This document shows positions 8,089-16,635 of a stretch of 64,000 nucleotides of DNA, one piece after another (within the stretch, counting starts at the first letter, position 1; each line of letters starts with the position of its first letter). A program made the position numbers and the translations under genes. A model generated the notes under the pieces. That model was not told the DNA's origin. It made no database searches and was given only the letters and a program-made list of their open reading frames with translations. The stretch is taken from contig NZ_BIMA01000010.1 in NCBI RefSeq assembly GCF_004000845.1, positions 42,443-106,442 on the forward strand, given 5' to 3'. Source of the DNA: Paenibacillus koleovorans NBRC 103111 (lineage in GTDB: Bacteria > Bacillota > Bacilli > Paenibacillales > NBRC-103111).

Positions 8089-8310
8089 AGATGTACAACA
8101 ATTGTACATCTGAAGCTCAAAAGGCCTCAATATCGGCTGCAGATGTATAAGGTTTGTACAACTGCGCTCAAAAACGAGCTGATTTCGCGTTCAAAGTCTA
8201 TAAAATAGACATCTGAACGGCGTAAATCGGTGTTTGGTGTACAAATCCTATACATCTGAGACGCGAAAAGGCCGATTTTAGTCTCCAGATGTACAAATCT
8301 TCTACAATGG
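8089..8310. repeat. array of five related palindromes (TGTACAA-type hairpins)
   Basis: Five imperfect inverted repeats sit about 50 bp apart. The first (8089-8111) is perfect: AGATGTACAA, CAA, TTGTACATCT. The others are AGATGTATAA-GGT-TTGTACAACT (8141-8163, with GCAG/CTGC outside), GTCTAT-AAA-ATAGAC (8197-8211), TGTACAAATCCTATACATCT (8238-8257) and AGATGTACAAATCTTCTACA (8287-8306). The spacers also resemble each other, with TCAAAA, GCGAAAAGG and CGATTTT elements. The gap carries no ORF. It may be a repeat family of the genome, a set of binding sites for the downstream regulator, or RNA hairpins between kinase and regulator genes. Confidence 0.7.
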
Positions 8311-8396
8311 GGCGACGGTCGTTCGGCGCTCAGTCGTCCGCTAAACCCGCCAAGTAGTTACAATAAACTCAATACATGGGATCGGGGAGAAGCAGC

Positions 8397-10433
8397 ATGA
8401 ATGTGCTAATCGTTGACGATGAGCCGATCATCCGCATCGGGCTGCGCTCGATGCTTGATTGGCGGGGCGCCGGGCTGACGTTGCTCGGCGAAGCGGAGGA
8501 TGGCGAGGAAGCACTGGCAATCCTGGAGTCGCAGCCGGTCGACCTGCTGGTGACGGATTTGCTCATGCCTCGCATGGACGGGCTGGAGCTGCTGAGGCGG
8601 ATCAAGGACAGCGGGCGGGATGTCGGCATCGTCGTGCTGAGCTGCCTGGACGATTTCGCCTGGGTGAAGGAAGCGATGAAGCTTGGCGCGAGGGACTACA
8701 TCCTGAAGCCGACGATGGAGCCCGAGCAGCTGCTCGCCGTGCTCGAGGAGACGCGACGCGAGATGGAGGGGCGGCGGGCCGAGCGGGACCGCGAGCGGCA
8801 GTGGCGCCAGGAGCTGCAGCAGACGAAGCAGGCGCAGCTGGCGCTGAGGGTGCAGGCCGCGCTGCAGCAGGGGTGGCCGGATGCGCTGCTGGAGGCGGAG
8901 CTGTTCGGCGACGCGGCGCGGGGGTTGGAGCCGGCGGCGAGCGCCGCGGATGCGCCGCCGGGCGGCTCGGTGCGGCCGCTCTACAGCGTGCTCGTCGCTG
9001 GAGAGCCGGCTTCGCGGTTGCACGAGCCCGACCGGGACGGGCTCGGCTGCCGTTGCGCCGTGAGGCTGTCGCCGGAGCGGCTGCTGCTGTTGTGCGAGGC
9101 CGCGCCGGATACGGCGGCCTCGGTGCTGTTGCCCCGGCTCGAGCTGGCAGCAGCCGAGCCGGCGGGGGTGGACGGCTGGCCTGGCTTGCCGCCGGCCGAT
9201 TGGTTCGCGAGCGCCGACCGCGCGCCGCTCCGTGATTGGAGCGGGCTGCTGCAGGCGATGGAGCGCCATGAGCGGCGGAGGCAGCAACGCTTCTACATGG
9301 CGGAGCCGCCGCGCTGGATGGCGGAGCTGTCGCTGGCGGAGATGCCCGACGGCTTGAGCGGAGCTGTACAGCCAGCTCCGCCTACGGCGCAAGAAGAGGC
9401 TCAACTGCAGCCGAAGTCGCAGATGCAGCTGGAGCTGCAGTCGCAATCGCAGCCGCAGTCACAGTTACAGTCGCAGTTAGAGTCACAGCCGCAGTTGCAA
9501 TCACAGTCGCAGTTGGAGTCAAAGTCGCAGTCACCGTTACAGTCGCAGTTGGAGTCGCAGTTAGAGTCACAGTGGCAGTCGCAGTTAGAGTCACAGTGGC
9601 AGTCACAGCCGCAATCGCAGCTGCAATCACAGTTGCAGTTAGAGTCACAGCCGCAATCGCAGTCACAGTTACAGTTGCAATTAGAGTCACAGTCGCAGTT
9701 GCAATCACAGTCGCAGTTGGAGTCAAAGTCGCAATCGCGGCTCTTGCCGTTGCCGATCGAGACGCGCAACGACCTGCTCCGCGCCGTCTCGCACGGCAAC
9801 GCGCCGGGCTTCCGGCACCACGCTCGCGAGCTCGGTGCGCAGCTGGCGGCGGCGCGGCGGCCGCTCGCGGAGGTGACCGCCTTCGCGGCCGAGCTGCTGA
9901 CGCTGACGCTGAGCTATGCGCGGCATCGCGGCTACCGCCAGCTCGAGCGGCTCGAAGCGCTCGGCGAGGCGGTCCACCCGCTGCTGCGCCGCTGCGGCAC
10001 CATCGGGCAGCTGCAGGCGCTGTTGGACGCCGTCTACGAAGACTTGGCATCCCGGCCGCTCGGCACCGAGCCCGAAACCGCCAGCGCCGCTGCCTCGGAC
10101 CGCTCGGCATCCCCCTTCGTCCGCAAGGCGCTGCGCTTCATGCAGGAGCAATACCACCGCAACCTCAGTACGGCGGACATCTCCGAGCATGTCAAGCTAA
10201 GTCGGAGCTACCTAAGCGACCTCTATTCCAAGGAGACCGGCGAGTCGCTAAGCGAGACGCTGACGAACATCCGCATGGAGGAAGCCAAGAAGCTGCTTCG
10301 TGCCGGAGAGCTCAAAATCTACGAAATCGCCGAAGCGGTCGGCTTTCCCGATGCGAAGACGTTTACCAAAGTATTCAAGCGCGTCGTAGGCTGTTCGCCC
10401 AAGGAATATGAGCTTTCGATCATTTCTTCTTAG
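8397..10433 (+). CDS. YesN-type response regulator with AraC DNA-binding domain and a long Q/S/L/E repeat
   Basis: A 678-residue regulator. Residues 1-120 are a receiver domain with acidic pocket D7-D8, phosphorylation site D54 (VTDLLMPRMDG) and the conserved Lys in ARDYILKP. The middle is variable; residues about 335-448 are an almost pure repeat of Gln with Ser, Leu, Glu and a few Trp/Pro/Lys, encoded by CAG-rich hexamers. The C-terminal 100 residues are an AraC-type double helix-turn-helix (ISEHVKLSRSYLSDLYSKET and EIAEAVGFPDAKTFTKVFKR). It should bind DNA when phosphorylated by the kinase at 6319. ATG 8397 has GGGGAG seven bases ahead. Typical YesN proteins are about 350-550 residues, so the extra length comes largely from the repeat. 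Confidence 0.9.
   Translation: MNVLIVDDEPIIRIGLRSMLDWRGAGLTLLGEAEDGEEALAILESQPVDLLVTDLLMPRMDGLELLRRIKDSGRDVGIVVLSCLDDFAWVKEAMKLGARDYILKPTMEPEQLLAVLEETRREMEGRRAERDRERQWRQELQQTKQAQLALRVQAALQQGWPDALLEAELFGDAARGLEPAASAADAPPGGSVRPLYSVLVAGEPASRLHEPDRDGLGCRCAVRLSPERLLLLCEAAPDTAASVLLPRLELAAAEPAGVDGWPGLPPADWFASADRAPLRDWSGLLQAMERHERRRQQRFYMAEPPRWMAELSLAEMPDGLSGAVQPAPPTAQEEAQLQPKSQMQLELQSQSQPQSQLQSQLESQPQLQSQSQLESKSQSPLQSQLESQLESQWQSQLESQWQSQPQSQLQSQLQLESQPQSQSQLQLQLESQSQLQSQSQLESKSQSRLLPLPIETRNDLLRAVSHGNAPGFRHHARELGAQLAAARRPLAEVTAFAAELLTLTLSYARHRGYRQLERLEALGEAVHPLLRRCGTIGQLQALLDAVYEDLASRPLGTEPETASAAASDRSASPFVRKALRFMQEQYHRNLSTADISEHVKLSRSYLSDLYSKETGESLSETLTNIRMEEAKKLLRAGELKIYEIAEAVGFPDAKTFTKVFKRVVGCSPKEYELSIISS
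9400..9741 (+). repeat. hexanucleotide-type tandem repeat inside the response regulator
   Basis: About 340 bp built from degenerate six-base units such as CAGTCG, CAGTTG, CAGTCA, CAGTTA and GAGTCA. Every unit is read as Ser/Leu-Gln or Ser/Leu-Glu. Because the unit is a multiple of three, gain or loss of units changes length without breaking the frame. All three + frames and several minus frames stay open through it, which explains the many spurious ORFs there. Confidence 0.9.
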
Positions 10434-10909
10434 GTTGGCGTTGTTTGGGGTCGCAACAGCGCGGGAACGGCGAAATAGCGTTAGGCGGGATACGGCACAT
10501 ATCGCTTGTTGCCCGGAAACATGGGGATCCGGGCGACGGGAGCGAAATAAGCTGATGTTAAAGTAGGATCGTAGTATGGCGTGCGAGTAGGGTAGTAGGA
10601 GCACAGCCCGACGAAGAGTCTCGGGATTTGTTTCGCCTTACTCTACATAGTATCCAGCCGCCCGTTCCAGCGGCCAAGTAGCCCAATTTTACCCTACATC
10701 GCATCGAGTCGACCATTTCATTCGCCACAACACTTAAGTAGTAACTATGCAACTATGCAAACACCTAATTTGCTCCTCTGACAGAGAATGTGGAAGAATA
10801 GCGCTACAGGCAAGCATTATTTTCACGAAATGGCCGAATTCCGCTCTTGTGGAGCAATAGCACTTTGGCAGCAGGCATACCTTTGTTTGTATCGCACATT
10901 CGAACAAAT
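10434..10909. other. gene-free stretch between the regulator and the ABC operon
   Basis: About 480 bp with no ORF that has both a ribosome binding site and plausible codon use. The region mixes GC-rich and AT-rich patches. A strong hairpin with a T-run closes it (10910-10945). I see no RNA family that I can name. A degenerate gene remnant or an unrecognised leader or small RNA remains possible. Confidence 0.5.
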
Positions 10910-10945
10910 AGACACCTTTTCTAACAAAAAGGCGTCTGTTTTTTT
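10910..10945 (+). terminator. intrinsic terminator upstream of the ABC operon
   Basis: AGACACCTTTT pairs with AAAAAGGCGTCT, followed by GTTTTTTT. It may end the regulator transcript or a short transcript starting in the 10434-10909 gap. Confidence 0.75.
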
Positions 10946-11032
10946 ATTTGGAAACGGGTTACAGTGTAACCAGACTCATACGAGCATCCATAAAAATGCT
11001 GCAAAATGATAGTTTTGCAAGGAGGTCGGACA

Positions 11033-11737
11033 GTGGAAGCAGCTAGAGCAGCGGAGCAAGAGGAGCCTATCGTGCAGGCAATCGGCGTGATCCGGACGTT
11101 CGGCCGCGGCACGGGGGCGGTCACCGCGCTGAAGGGCGCCAATTTATCGATCCGCTCCGGCAGGCTGGTCGCCTTGCGGGGCCGGTCGGGGTCGGGCAAG
11201 ACGACGCTGCTGAACTTGCTCGGGGCGCTTGATAAGCCGACGGAAGGCGCGGTTTATTTTCAGGGCCAGGAGCTTAGCGGCATGTCGGAGAAACACCGGG
11301 ATTTCATTCGCAGGCGGCATATGGGCTTGATTTTCCAATCGTTCGCCCTGGTCCCCTACATGTCGGCATATGAGAACGTGGAGTTCGGTCTGCGCATCGC
11401 AGGGGTGTCGACTCAGCAGTACAGGAGCATGGCGGAAGAGGCGCTCGATTTCGTCGGCCTGAAGGCGCGTATGAAGCATCGCCCGTACGAGCTCTCCGGG
11501 GGCGAGCAGCAGCGGGTGGCCATCGCGCGGGCGATTGCGCATCAGCCCTCGCTTATTCTGGCGGACGAGCCGACGGCGGAGCTGGACAGCAAGATGGGGC
11601 TGCAAGTGCTGAAGGTGTTCAAGGATCTGGTGCAGCGAGGGATGACGATCATCCTGACGACGCATGATCCGGCGATTATGGAGATTGTCGATCAAGTTTA
11701 TTCACTGGAGGATGGGATCATTGTCGACGAAGGGTAA
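11033..11737 (+). CDS. ABC transporter ATP-binding protein (MacB/LolD type)
   Basis: A 234-residue ABC ATPase. It has Walker A in [15 protein letters not shown], the Q-loop [18 protein letters not shown], the signature [20 protein letters not shown], Walker [12 protein letters not shown] and the switch His in LTTHDP, so it should be catalytically complete. The GTG at 11033 is preferred because AAGGAGGTC stands just ahead of it; an in-frame ATG at 11006 has no such site. It opens a five-gene operon with a membrane-fusion lipoprotein, an FtsX-type permease, a second ATPase and a secreted protein. This subfamily powers export or extraction of substrates at the membrane rather than import. Substrate unknown. 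Confidence 0.92.
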   Translation: MEAARAAEQEEPIVQAIGVIRTFGRGTGAVTALKGANLSIRSGRLVALRGRSGSGKTTLLNLLGALDKPTEGAVYFQGQELSGMSEKHRDFIRRRHMGLIFQSFALVPYMSAYENVEFGLRIAGVSTQQYRSMAEEALDFVGLKARMKHRPYELSGGEQQRVAIARAIAHQPSLILADEPTAELDSKMGLQVLKVFKDLVQRGMTIILTTHDPAIMEIVDQVYSLEDGIIVDEG

Positions 11738-12761
11738 ATCCGTTTTTTTGAAAACGATTGCATCCGGCATGCTGCTTCTGCTGCTAGCAAGCGGCTGCTC
11801 GCTGTCGCCGGAAGAAGAGCAGGCGCTCAAGCCGCCGCTCGTGAAGCCGGTCAAGGAAAACTTCGAAACGTATGACGTGAAACGGGGCACGATCGTCAAG
11901 CAGTTGAACGCGACCGCAGTCGTCACTTCCAGCAGCTCGGAGAACTTGTTCTACAAGGAGTCCGGCGGAAGGCTTGCGTCCATCGACGTGAAGCTGGGCG
12001 ATACGGTACTGCTGGGACAGGTTGTGGCGACGCTGGAGCGTGGCGATCTGGAGAGCCGCATTCGGCTGCAGCAGCTGACGCTGGAGAAGGCGAAGATCGC
12101 GCTGGAGCAGACGAAGCAGGATCAGCTCGGGAATGTGAACGCCATCCGGCTGAAGATGATCGACGTAGAGTCGGCGCAAATCCAGATGGATCAGCTGCAA
12201 GCGCAGCTCGAACGGACGAAGCTCGTCAGCCCGCTCGCCGGGGTGATTACGTATTTGGACGCCAGTAAGCCGGGTGATACCATAACAGCGTATAAGACAC
12301 TCGTGACCGTGGCTGATCCTACGCAAGTGCAGCTGGTTTATGAGAACTCGAACACGACGGAGCTGAGCGGCATCCATGTCGGGATGGAAGCCCGGATCAA
12401 AATGCCGAACGGCGAAGTGAAGGGCAAAGTGCTGCAAACCCCGGCTACCGCGGCTTATACCGACAACAAAACGCAGGCGGATCGCAACGCACGGACGATT
12501 ATTTTCGGCGGCGTAGACAATCTCACCCAGCAGGCGAAGATCGGCGCCTCGATCGGCGTGATCGTCGAGACAGATCGGGCCGACAACGTCATCGTTATTC
12601 CAAGGCTCGCTTTGCGTTCCTACCTCGGGCGCGATTATGTGCAAATTCTCGAAGGCGAGAGCCGCAAGGAGATCGATGTGGAGCGCGGACTCCAAGGCTC
12701 GACCGAGATCGAGATTCGCAAGGGGCTGAAGGAAGGCCAGAAGGTTATCTTGGGCAATTAG
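11721..12761 (+). CDS. membrane-fusion (HlyD/MacA-like) lipoprotein
   Basis: A 346-residue extracytoplasmic adaptor. The N-terminus is a lipoprotein signal with lipobox LASGC. A barrel/lipoyl-like stretch follows (GRLASIDVKLGDTVLLGQVVATLERGDL), then a long coiled coil (about residues 95-155, rich in Gln, Glu and Leu), the second lipoyl half (LVSPLAGVITYLDASKPGD) and a beta-barrel end (IPRLALRSYLGRDYVQIL). TTG 11721 is chosen since GGAGG lies nine bases ahead; it overlaps the ATPase gene by 17 bases. In Gram-positive bacteria such adaptors work with MacB-like permeases in export of peptides, antibiotics or lipids. The pairing with genes on both sides supports an efflux complex. Confidence 0.9.
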   Translation: MSTKGKSVFLKTIASGMLLLLLASGCSLSPEEEQALKPPLVKPVKENFETYDVKRGTIVKQLNATAVVTSSSSENLFYKESGGRLASIDVKLGDTVLLGQVVATLERGDLESRIRLQQLTLEKAKIALEQTKQDQLGNVNAIRLKMIDVESAQIQMDQLQAQLERTKLVSPLAGVITYLDASKPGDTITAYKTLVTVADPTQVQLVYENSNTTELSGIHVGMEARIKMPNGEVKGKVLQTPATAAYTDNKTQADRNARTIIFGGVDNLTQQAKIGASIGVIVETDRADNVIVIPRLALRSYLGRDYVQILEGESRKEIDVERGLQGSTEIEIRKGLKEGQKVILGN

Positions 12762-12794
12762 GCATATGACTTTTGAAGACAGGAGTTGGGTTTG

Positions 12795-15710
12795 GTGGCC
12801 TTGCTCGTAATGATTTTGCGCAAGATGGCCAAGAACAAGTGGCTCGAGTTCAGTCTGTTGATCGGGCTGATCGTTTCGGTCGCCTTGGCCAGCTCCATGC
12901 CGATCTATACGAATGCGATTTTGCAGCGGATGCTGGTTAAGGACTTGGAAATTTTGCAGACCAACTCCGGCTCGTATCCCGGGATCGTCTCCACATTCGT
13001 CTATTTGACGCCGGAGCTCGATAAAGTGGTGAATTGGAAAAAGGACCTGGACGCCGCCGATGCGTTTCATCGCAGCCAAGAGTCGCAGTTCGGCATTCCG
13101 ATTCTGGCTTCCCGTATTCAACGGACTACGATCGGGTATAATCTGGTTCCGTCCGACACGACTCAAGCCGATCCGACCAAAAACCGGTTCGTCGAAATTT
13201 CCGCGATGAGCGGGATGCAGGACCATGTGCGGATCGTGGACGGACGTTTCCCTTCAGGCCAGCCGGTGAACGGCGTCTATGAGGTGGCGGTGACGGAGGA
13301 GGTGCTGGGCAATCTGCGGCTTGTGCTCGGCAACGAATTTACGGTCGAAGACAAGGAAGTGAAGACTCCCATTCGGTTCAAGCCGGTCGGGGTCATCGAT
13401 CGCAGCGATTACAACGATGTGTATTGGTCGAGCAATTTGACCGGCTACGATGCTACATTCTTCATGGACTATGACTTGTTCGAGCGAGAAATAACGACGA
13501 CCGGCAAAATGAATATCATTTATTCCACGTGGTACAAGGCGCTCGACTACTCGCAGCTCAAGCTGGAGCGGTTGACCCAGTTCACGAACACGGTAGCGGG
13601 TTTGGAAGCCTATACGAAAAACTATTTCGGCAGCCATTTCAACAACACGGTCAAGGCGGCTTCGGTGCCGATCATCAATACGTACTACGACAAAGAGAAG
13701 CAGCTTCGTCAAATGCTCTGGTCGCTGAACTTGCCTGTTATCATCTTGCTCGCCTTCTACTTGTTCATGGTGGCGAATTTGATTACGGAGCGGCAAAAGA
13801 CGGAAATCGCCGTCCTCCGAAGCCGCGGTGCCAGCCGACTGCAGATCGTGTTCAGCTACTTGGTGGAAGGCGTTCTGCTAGGTGCGGTAGCATTCGCAAT
13901 CGGTCCGCTCGTCGGGCTGCAACTGACCAAAATTTTGGGTGCGGCTAACGGCTTCATGCAGTTCGTGCAGCGGGCCGCAATCGACGCCAAGCTGAATGAG
14001 GAAGCGTATCGCTACTCGCTGATCGCGGTGCTGGCTTCCGTCACGATGACGCTGATTCCGGTGCTGAATGCGACCCGTGCCTCTATCGTCGGTCATAAAG
14101 CATCGATGGCGCGGCAGCTGAAAATGTCGTTCCTGCACAAATCGTTCCTCGACGTCCTGTTGATGGGCGTATCGATCTACTTGCTATTCTCGTTCCATCG
14201 CCGGATGGAGGACCTGGTCGCGCTCGGGCTCGATGCGAAGGACTTGAAGATCGATCCGCTGCTGTTTCTGGTCCCGGCTTTGTTCATGCTATCCATGGGA
14301 CTTCTGCTGCTGCGGGTGTACCCGTTCTTCCTGCGGCTTGTGTACTTGATCGGTCGCCGCTGGTGGCCGCCTTACCTGTACTCCGCGCTGCTCCAGGTGG
14401 GAAGATCGGCGACGCAATACCAGTTCATCATGGTATTCTTGATCTTGACGCTGGCGACCGGATTGTATAGCTCCAGTGCGGCCAGGACGATGAACCAGAA
14501 CATCGAGGATACGCTGCGGTATAAAAATGGGGCCGATATCGCTTTGCAGACGAAGTGGGAAAACGACGCTCCGCCTACTGACATGGAGATGGGAGGCGCT
14601 GGCGCGGCCATATCCACAACGCCGAAGAAGATCCAATACACGGAGCCGCCTTTTCTGCCCTATACGCAGTTGCCTGGCGTCGAAGCCGCCGCTCGCGTAT
14701 TCAGTAAGAAGGATGCGGTGCTCACGGTGGGCAAGGAAACCACGGCCATCCAGCTGATGGGCATCGATACCGACGATTTCGGTCGGACCGCATGGCTTCG
14801 CGATCAGCTGCTGGACCACCATTTCTATGAGTATTTGAATTTGCTGGGCTCGGATCCGAAGGCGGTGCTGATCTCCAAATCGACGGCTGATCAGTATAAA
14901 GTCAATGTCGGCGATACGATCGCACTTAGCTGGAGCGGCATCAAGCAGACTAGCTTCCAAGTGTACGGCATTATCGATTTCTGGCCGAGCTGGAATCCGA
15001 ACCCGCCGTCGAATGCGGCGCTGAAGACCGTCACAACTGGCAGCGGCTCGAGCACGGCTAACAAGGCGGTTCCGAAAGTGAAGCTGCCGATGCTCATCGT
15101 CGGTCATCTGTCGTATATCCAGAACAACTTGGCGTTGGAGCCTTACGGTGTTTGGATCAAAATGAAGCCGGACGGCACTAGCAAGGAGCTGTACGCGGCC
15201 ATGGAAGAGAAGATGATGCCGATCGTCGGCTTGACCGACACGAGACAGCAGTTGATCGCCGCCCGCAACGATCCGTTCAATTTGGCGATCAACGGCGTTA
15301 TGACGCTTGGCTTCTTGATCGGCATCGGCATCAGCTTTATCGGATTCCTGCTCTATTGGGTGCTGTCGTTGTACGGACGCATCCTGCAATTCGGGGTGTT
15401 CCGGGCGATGGGCCTCTCATTTCGGCAAATTATCGGGATGCTGGGGGCCGAGCAGCTGCTCACATCCGGCGCGGCCGTGCTGATCGGGGCGGTCACGGGG
15501 ACGCTGACGAGCTCGCTGTTCGTGCCGTTCTTCCAGCTGACGTTCGATCCGAGCACGCAAGTGCCGCCGTTCCGGGTCACCTTCCACTGGCTCGATCGCG
15601 TGAATTTGTACAGCATCGTCGGTGTCATGATCGTGATCGGCCTGTTCATTATCGGGTTCATGCTGTCCCGCATTAAAATTCATCAAGCCGTCAAGCTGGG
15701 GGAGGACTAG
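12795..15710 (+). CDS. FtsX-like ABC transporter permease
   Basis: A permease of about 971 residues. There is one membrane helix near the N-terminus (LEFSLLIGLIVSVALASSMPIY), a large outside domain, a three-helix FtsX block in the middle with RQKTEIAVLRSRGASRLQIV, further helices, a second large outside domain (about residues 580-820) and a final FtsX block with GRILQFGVFRAMGLSFRQII. The internal duplication is typical of two-FtsX-domain permeases. The AGGAG at 12781 touches the TTG at 12786, so GTG 12795 (or TTG 12792) is the better start. The permease stands between two ATPase genes, so one or both ATPases may drive it. Confidence 0.88.
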   Translation: MALLVMILRKMAKNKWLEFSLLIGLIVSVALASSMPIYTNAILQRMLVKDLEILQTNSGSYPGIVSTFVYLTPELDKVVNWKKDLDAADAFHRSQESQFGIPILASRIQRTTIGYNLVPSDTTQADPTKNRFVEISAMSGMQDHVRIVDGRFPSGQPVNGVYEVAVTEEVLGNLRLVLGNEFTVEDKEVKTPIRFKPVGVIDRSDYNDVYWSSNLTGYDATFFMDYDLFEREITTTGKMNIIYSTWYKALDYSQLKLERLTQFTNTVAGLEAYTKNYFGSHFNNTVKAASVPIINTYYDKEKQLRQMLWSLNLPVIILLAFYLFMVANLITERQKTEIAVLRSRGASRLQIVFSYLVEGVLLGAVAFAIGPLVGLQLTKILGAANGFMQFVQRAAIDAKLNEEAYRYSLIAVLASVTMTLIPVLNATRASIVGHKASMARQLKMSFLHKSFLDVLLMGVSIYLLFSFHRRMEDLVALGLDAKDLKIDPLLFLVPALFMLSMGLLLLRVYPFFLRLVYLIGRRWWPPYLYSALLQVGRSATQYQFIMVFLILTLATGLYSSSAARTMNQNIEDTLRYKNGADIALQTKWENDAPPTDMEMGGAGAAISTTPKKIQYTEPPFLPYTQLPGVEAAARVFSKKDAVLTVGKETTAIQLMGIDTDDFGRTAWLRDQLLDHHFYEYLNLLGSDPKAVLISKSTADQYKVNVGDTIALSWSGIKQTSFQVYGIIDFWPSWNPNPPSNAALKTVTTGSGSSTANKAVPKVKLPMLIVGHLSYIQNNLALEPYGVWIKMKPDGTSKELYAAMEEKMMPIVGLTDTRQQLIAARNDPFNLAINGVMTLGFLIGIGISFIGFLLYWVLSLYGRILQFGVFRAMGLSFRQIIGMLGAEQLLTSGAAVLIGAVTGTLTSSLFVPFFQLTFDPSTQVPPFRVTFHWLDRVNLYSIVGVMIVIGLFIIGFMLSRIKIHQAVKLGED

Positions 15711-15711
15711 C

Positions 15712-16590
15712 ATGATCGTTTGCGAAAATTTGGTGAAAATTTACAAAGTGTCCGATCTCGAGGTCGTCGCGCTGCAGGGACTCGACCTGCAGATCGACGA
15801 GGGCGAGCTGACGGCGATCATCGGCAACAGCGGCAGCGGCAAGTCGACGCTGCTCAACATGCTCGGCGGCCTCGACCGCCCGTCGGCCGGCAACCTGCAT
15901 GTGGACGGCAAAGATTTGCTGAAGTTCACCGAGAAGGATCTGGTGAAGTACAAACGCGAAACCGTCGGCTTCGTCTGGCAGAACAACGCGCGCAACTTGA
16001 TCCCGTACTTGACGGCGCTGGAGAATGTTGAGCTGCCGATCCTGCTTCAGGGGCGCCGCCGCCGGGAACGCGCGCTCGAGCTGTTGGACGCGGTCGGGCT
16101 GAGCCATCGTTCGAAGAACAAGCTGAGCCAGCTGTCAGGCGGCGAGCAGCAGCGCGTGGCGATCGCCATCGCGCTCGCGAACAAGCCGCGGCTGCTGCTC
16201 GCCGACGAGCCTACCGGCTCGGTCGATACGAAGATGGCGAACCAGATTCTCGATCTGTTCCGCCATCTGAATCGGACCATCGGGCTGACGGTCGTCATCG
16301 TCACGCACGACCCGCTGCTCGCCAAGAAGGTCGACCGGGTCGTCGCCATCCGGGACGGCAAGACGTCCTCGGAGATGGTGCGGCTCCGGTCGTATGCCGA
16401 CGAGCTCGCCGACTTGGAGAAGGGCGTCGAGGCGCAGGAGAAGGAGTCGCATATTGAATATGCGGTTGTGGACAAGGCGGGCCGGCTGCAAATTCCGTCC
16501 GGCTACCTGGAGTCGATCGGCGCGGCCGGCACGAAGCGGGTGCGGGTGCAGGTCGAGGACGGCAAGATCGTGCTGCTGCCGCCGGAGTGA
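15712..16590 (+). CDS. ABC transporter ATP-binding protein with AbrB/SpoVT-like C-terminal tail
   Basis: A 292-residue protein. Residues 1-225 are a complete ABC ATPase: Walker A GNSGSGKSTLLNMLGG, signature [19 protein letters not shown], Walker B LLADEPTGSVD and switch His in VTHDP. The last 44 residues (249-292) have the look of an AbrB/SpoVT swapped-hairpin unit: VVDKAGRLQIPSGYLESIG, then RVRVQVEDGKIVLLPPE. Such hairpins normally dimerise and bind DNA. A transporter ATPase carrying one may be a dimerisation aid or a link between transport and transcription. ATG 15712 follows GGGGGAGGA and lies one base after the permease stop. Confidence 0.88.
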   Translation: MIVCENLVKIYKVSDLEVVALQGLDLQIDEGELTAIIGNSGSGKSTLLNMLGGLDRPSAGNLHVDGKDLLKFTEKDLVKYKRETVGFVWQNNARNLIPYLTALENVELPILLQGRRRRERALELLDAVGLSHRSKNKLSQLSGGEQQRVAIAIALANKPRLLLADEPTGSVDTKMANQILDLFRHLNRTIGLTVVIVTHDPLLAKKVDRVVAIRDGKTSSEMVRLRSYADELADLEKGVEAQEKESHIEYAVVDKAGRLQIPSGYLESIGAAGTKRVRVQVEDGKIVLLPPE

Positions 16591-16635
16591 GACTTGAGGC
16601 GGCGAGGCTCTATTATGGAGAAGGGAAGAAGCTGG

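Noticed and set aside
8089..8310. CRISPR array
   Set aside because: Units are short, differ from each other, spacers are related, and no cas gene is near.
9400..9741. CRISPR-like array
   Set aside because: Unit is six bases with no spacers; it is coding tandem repeat.
9382..10110. Cys/Asp-, Thr/Ala- and Val-rich frames across the hexamer repeat
   Set aside because: All frames are open through the six-base repeat; only the response-regulator frame joins real domains at both ends.
11784..13226. 480-codon frame antisense to the adaptor and permease genes
   Set aside because: Shadow of two well supported genes.
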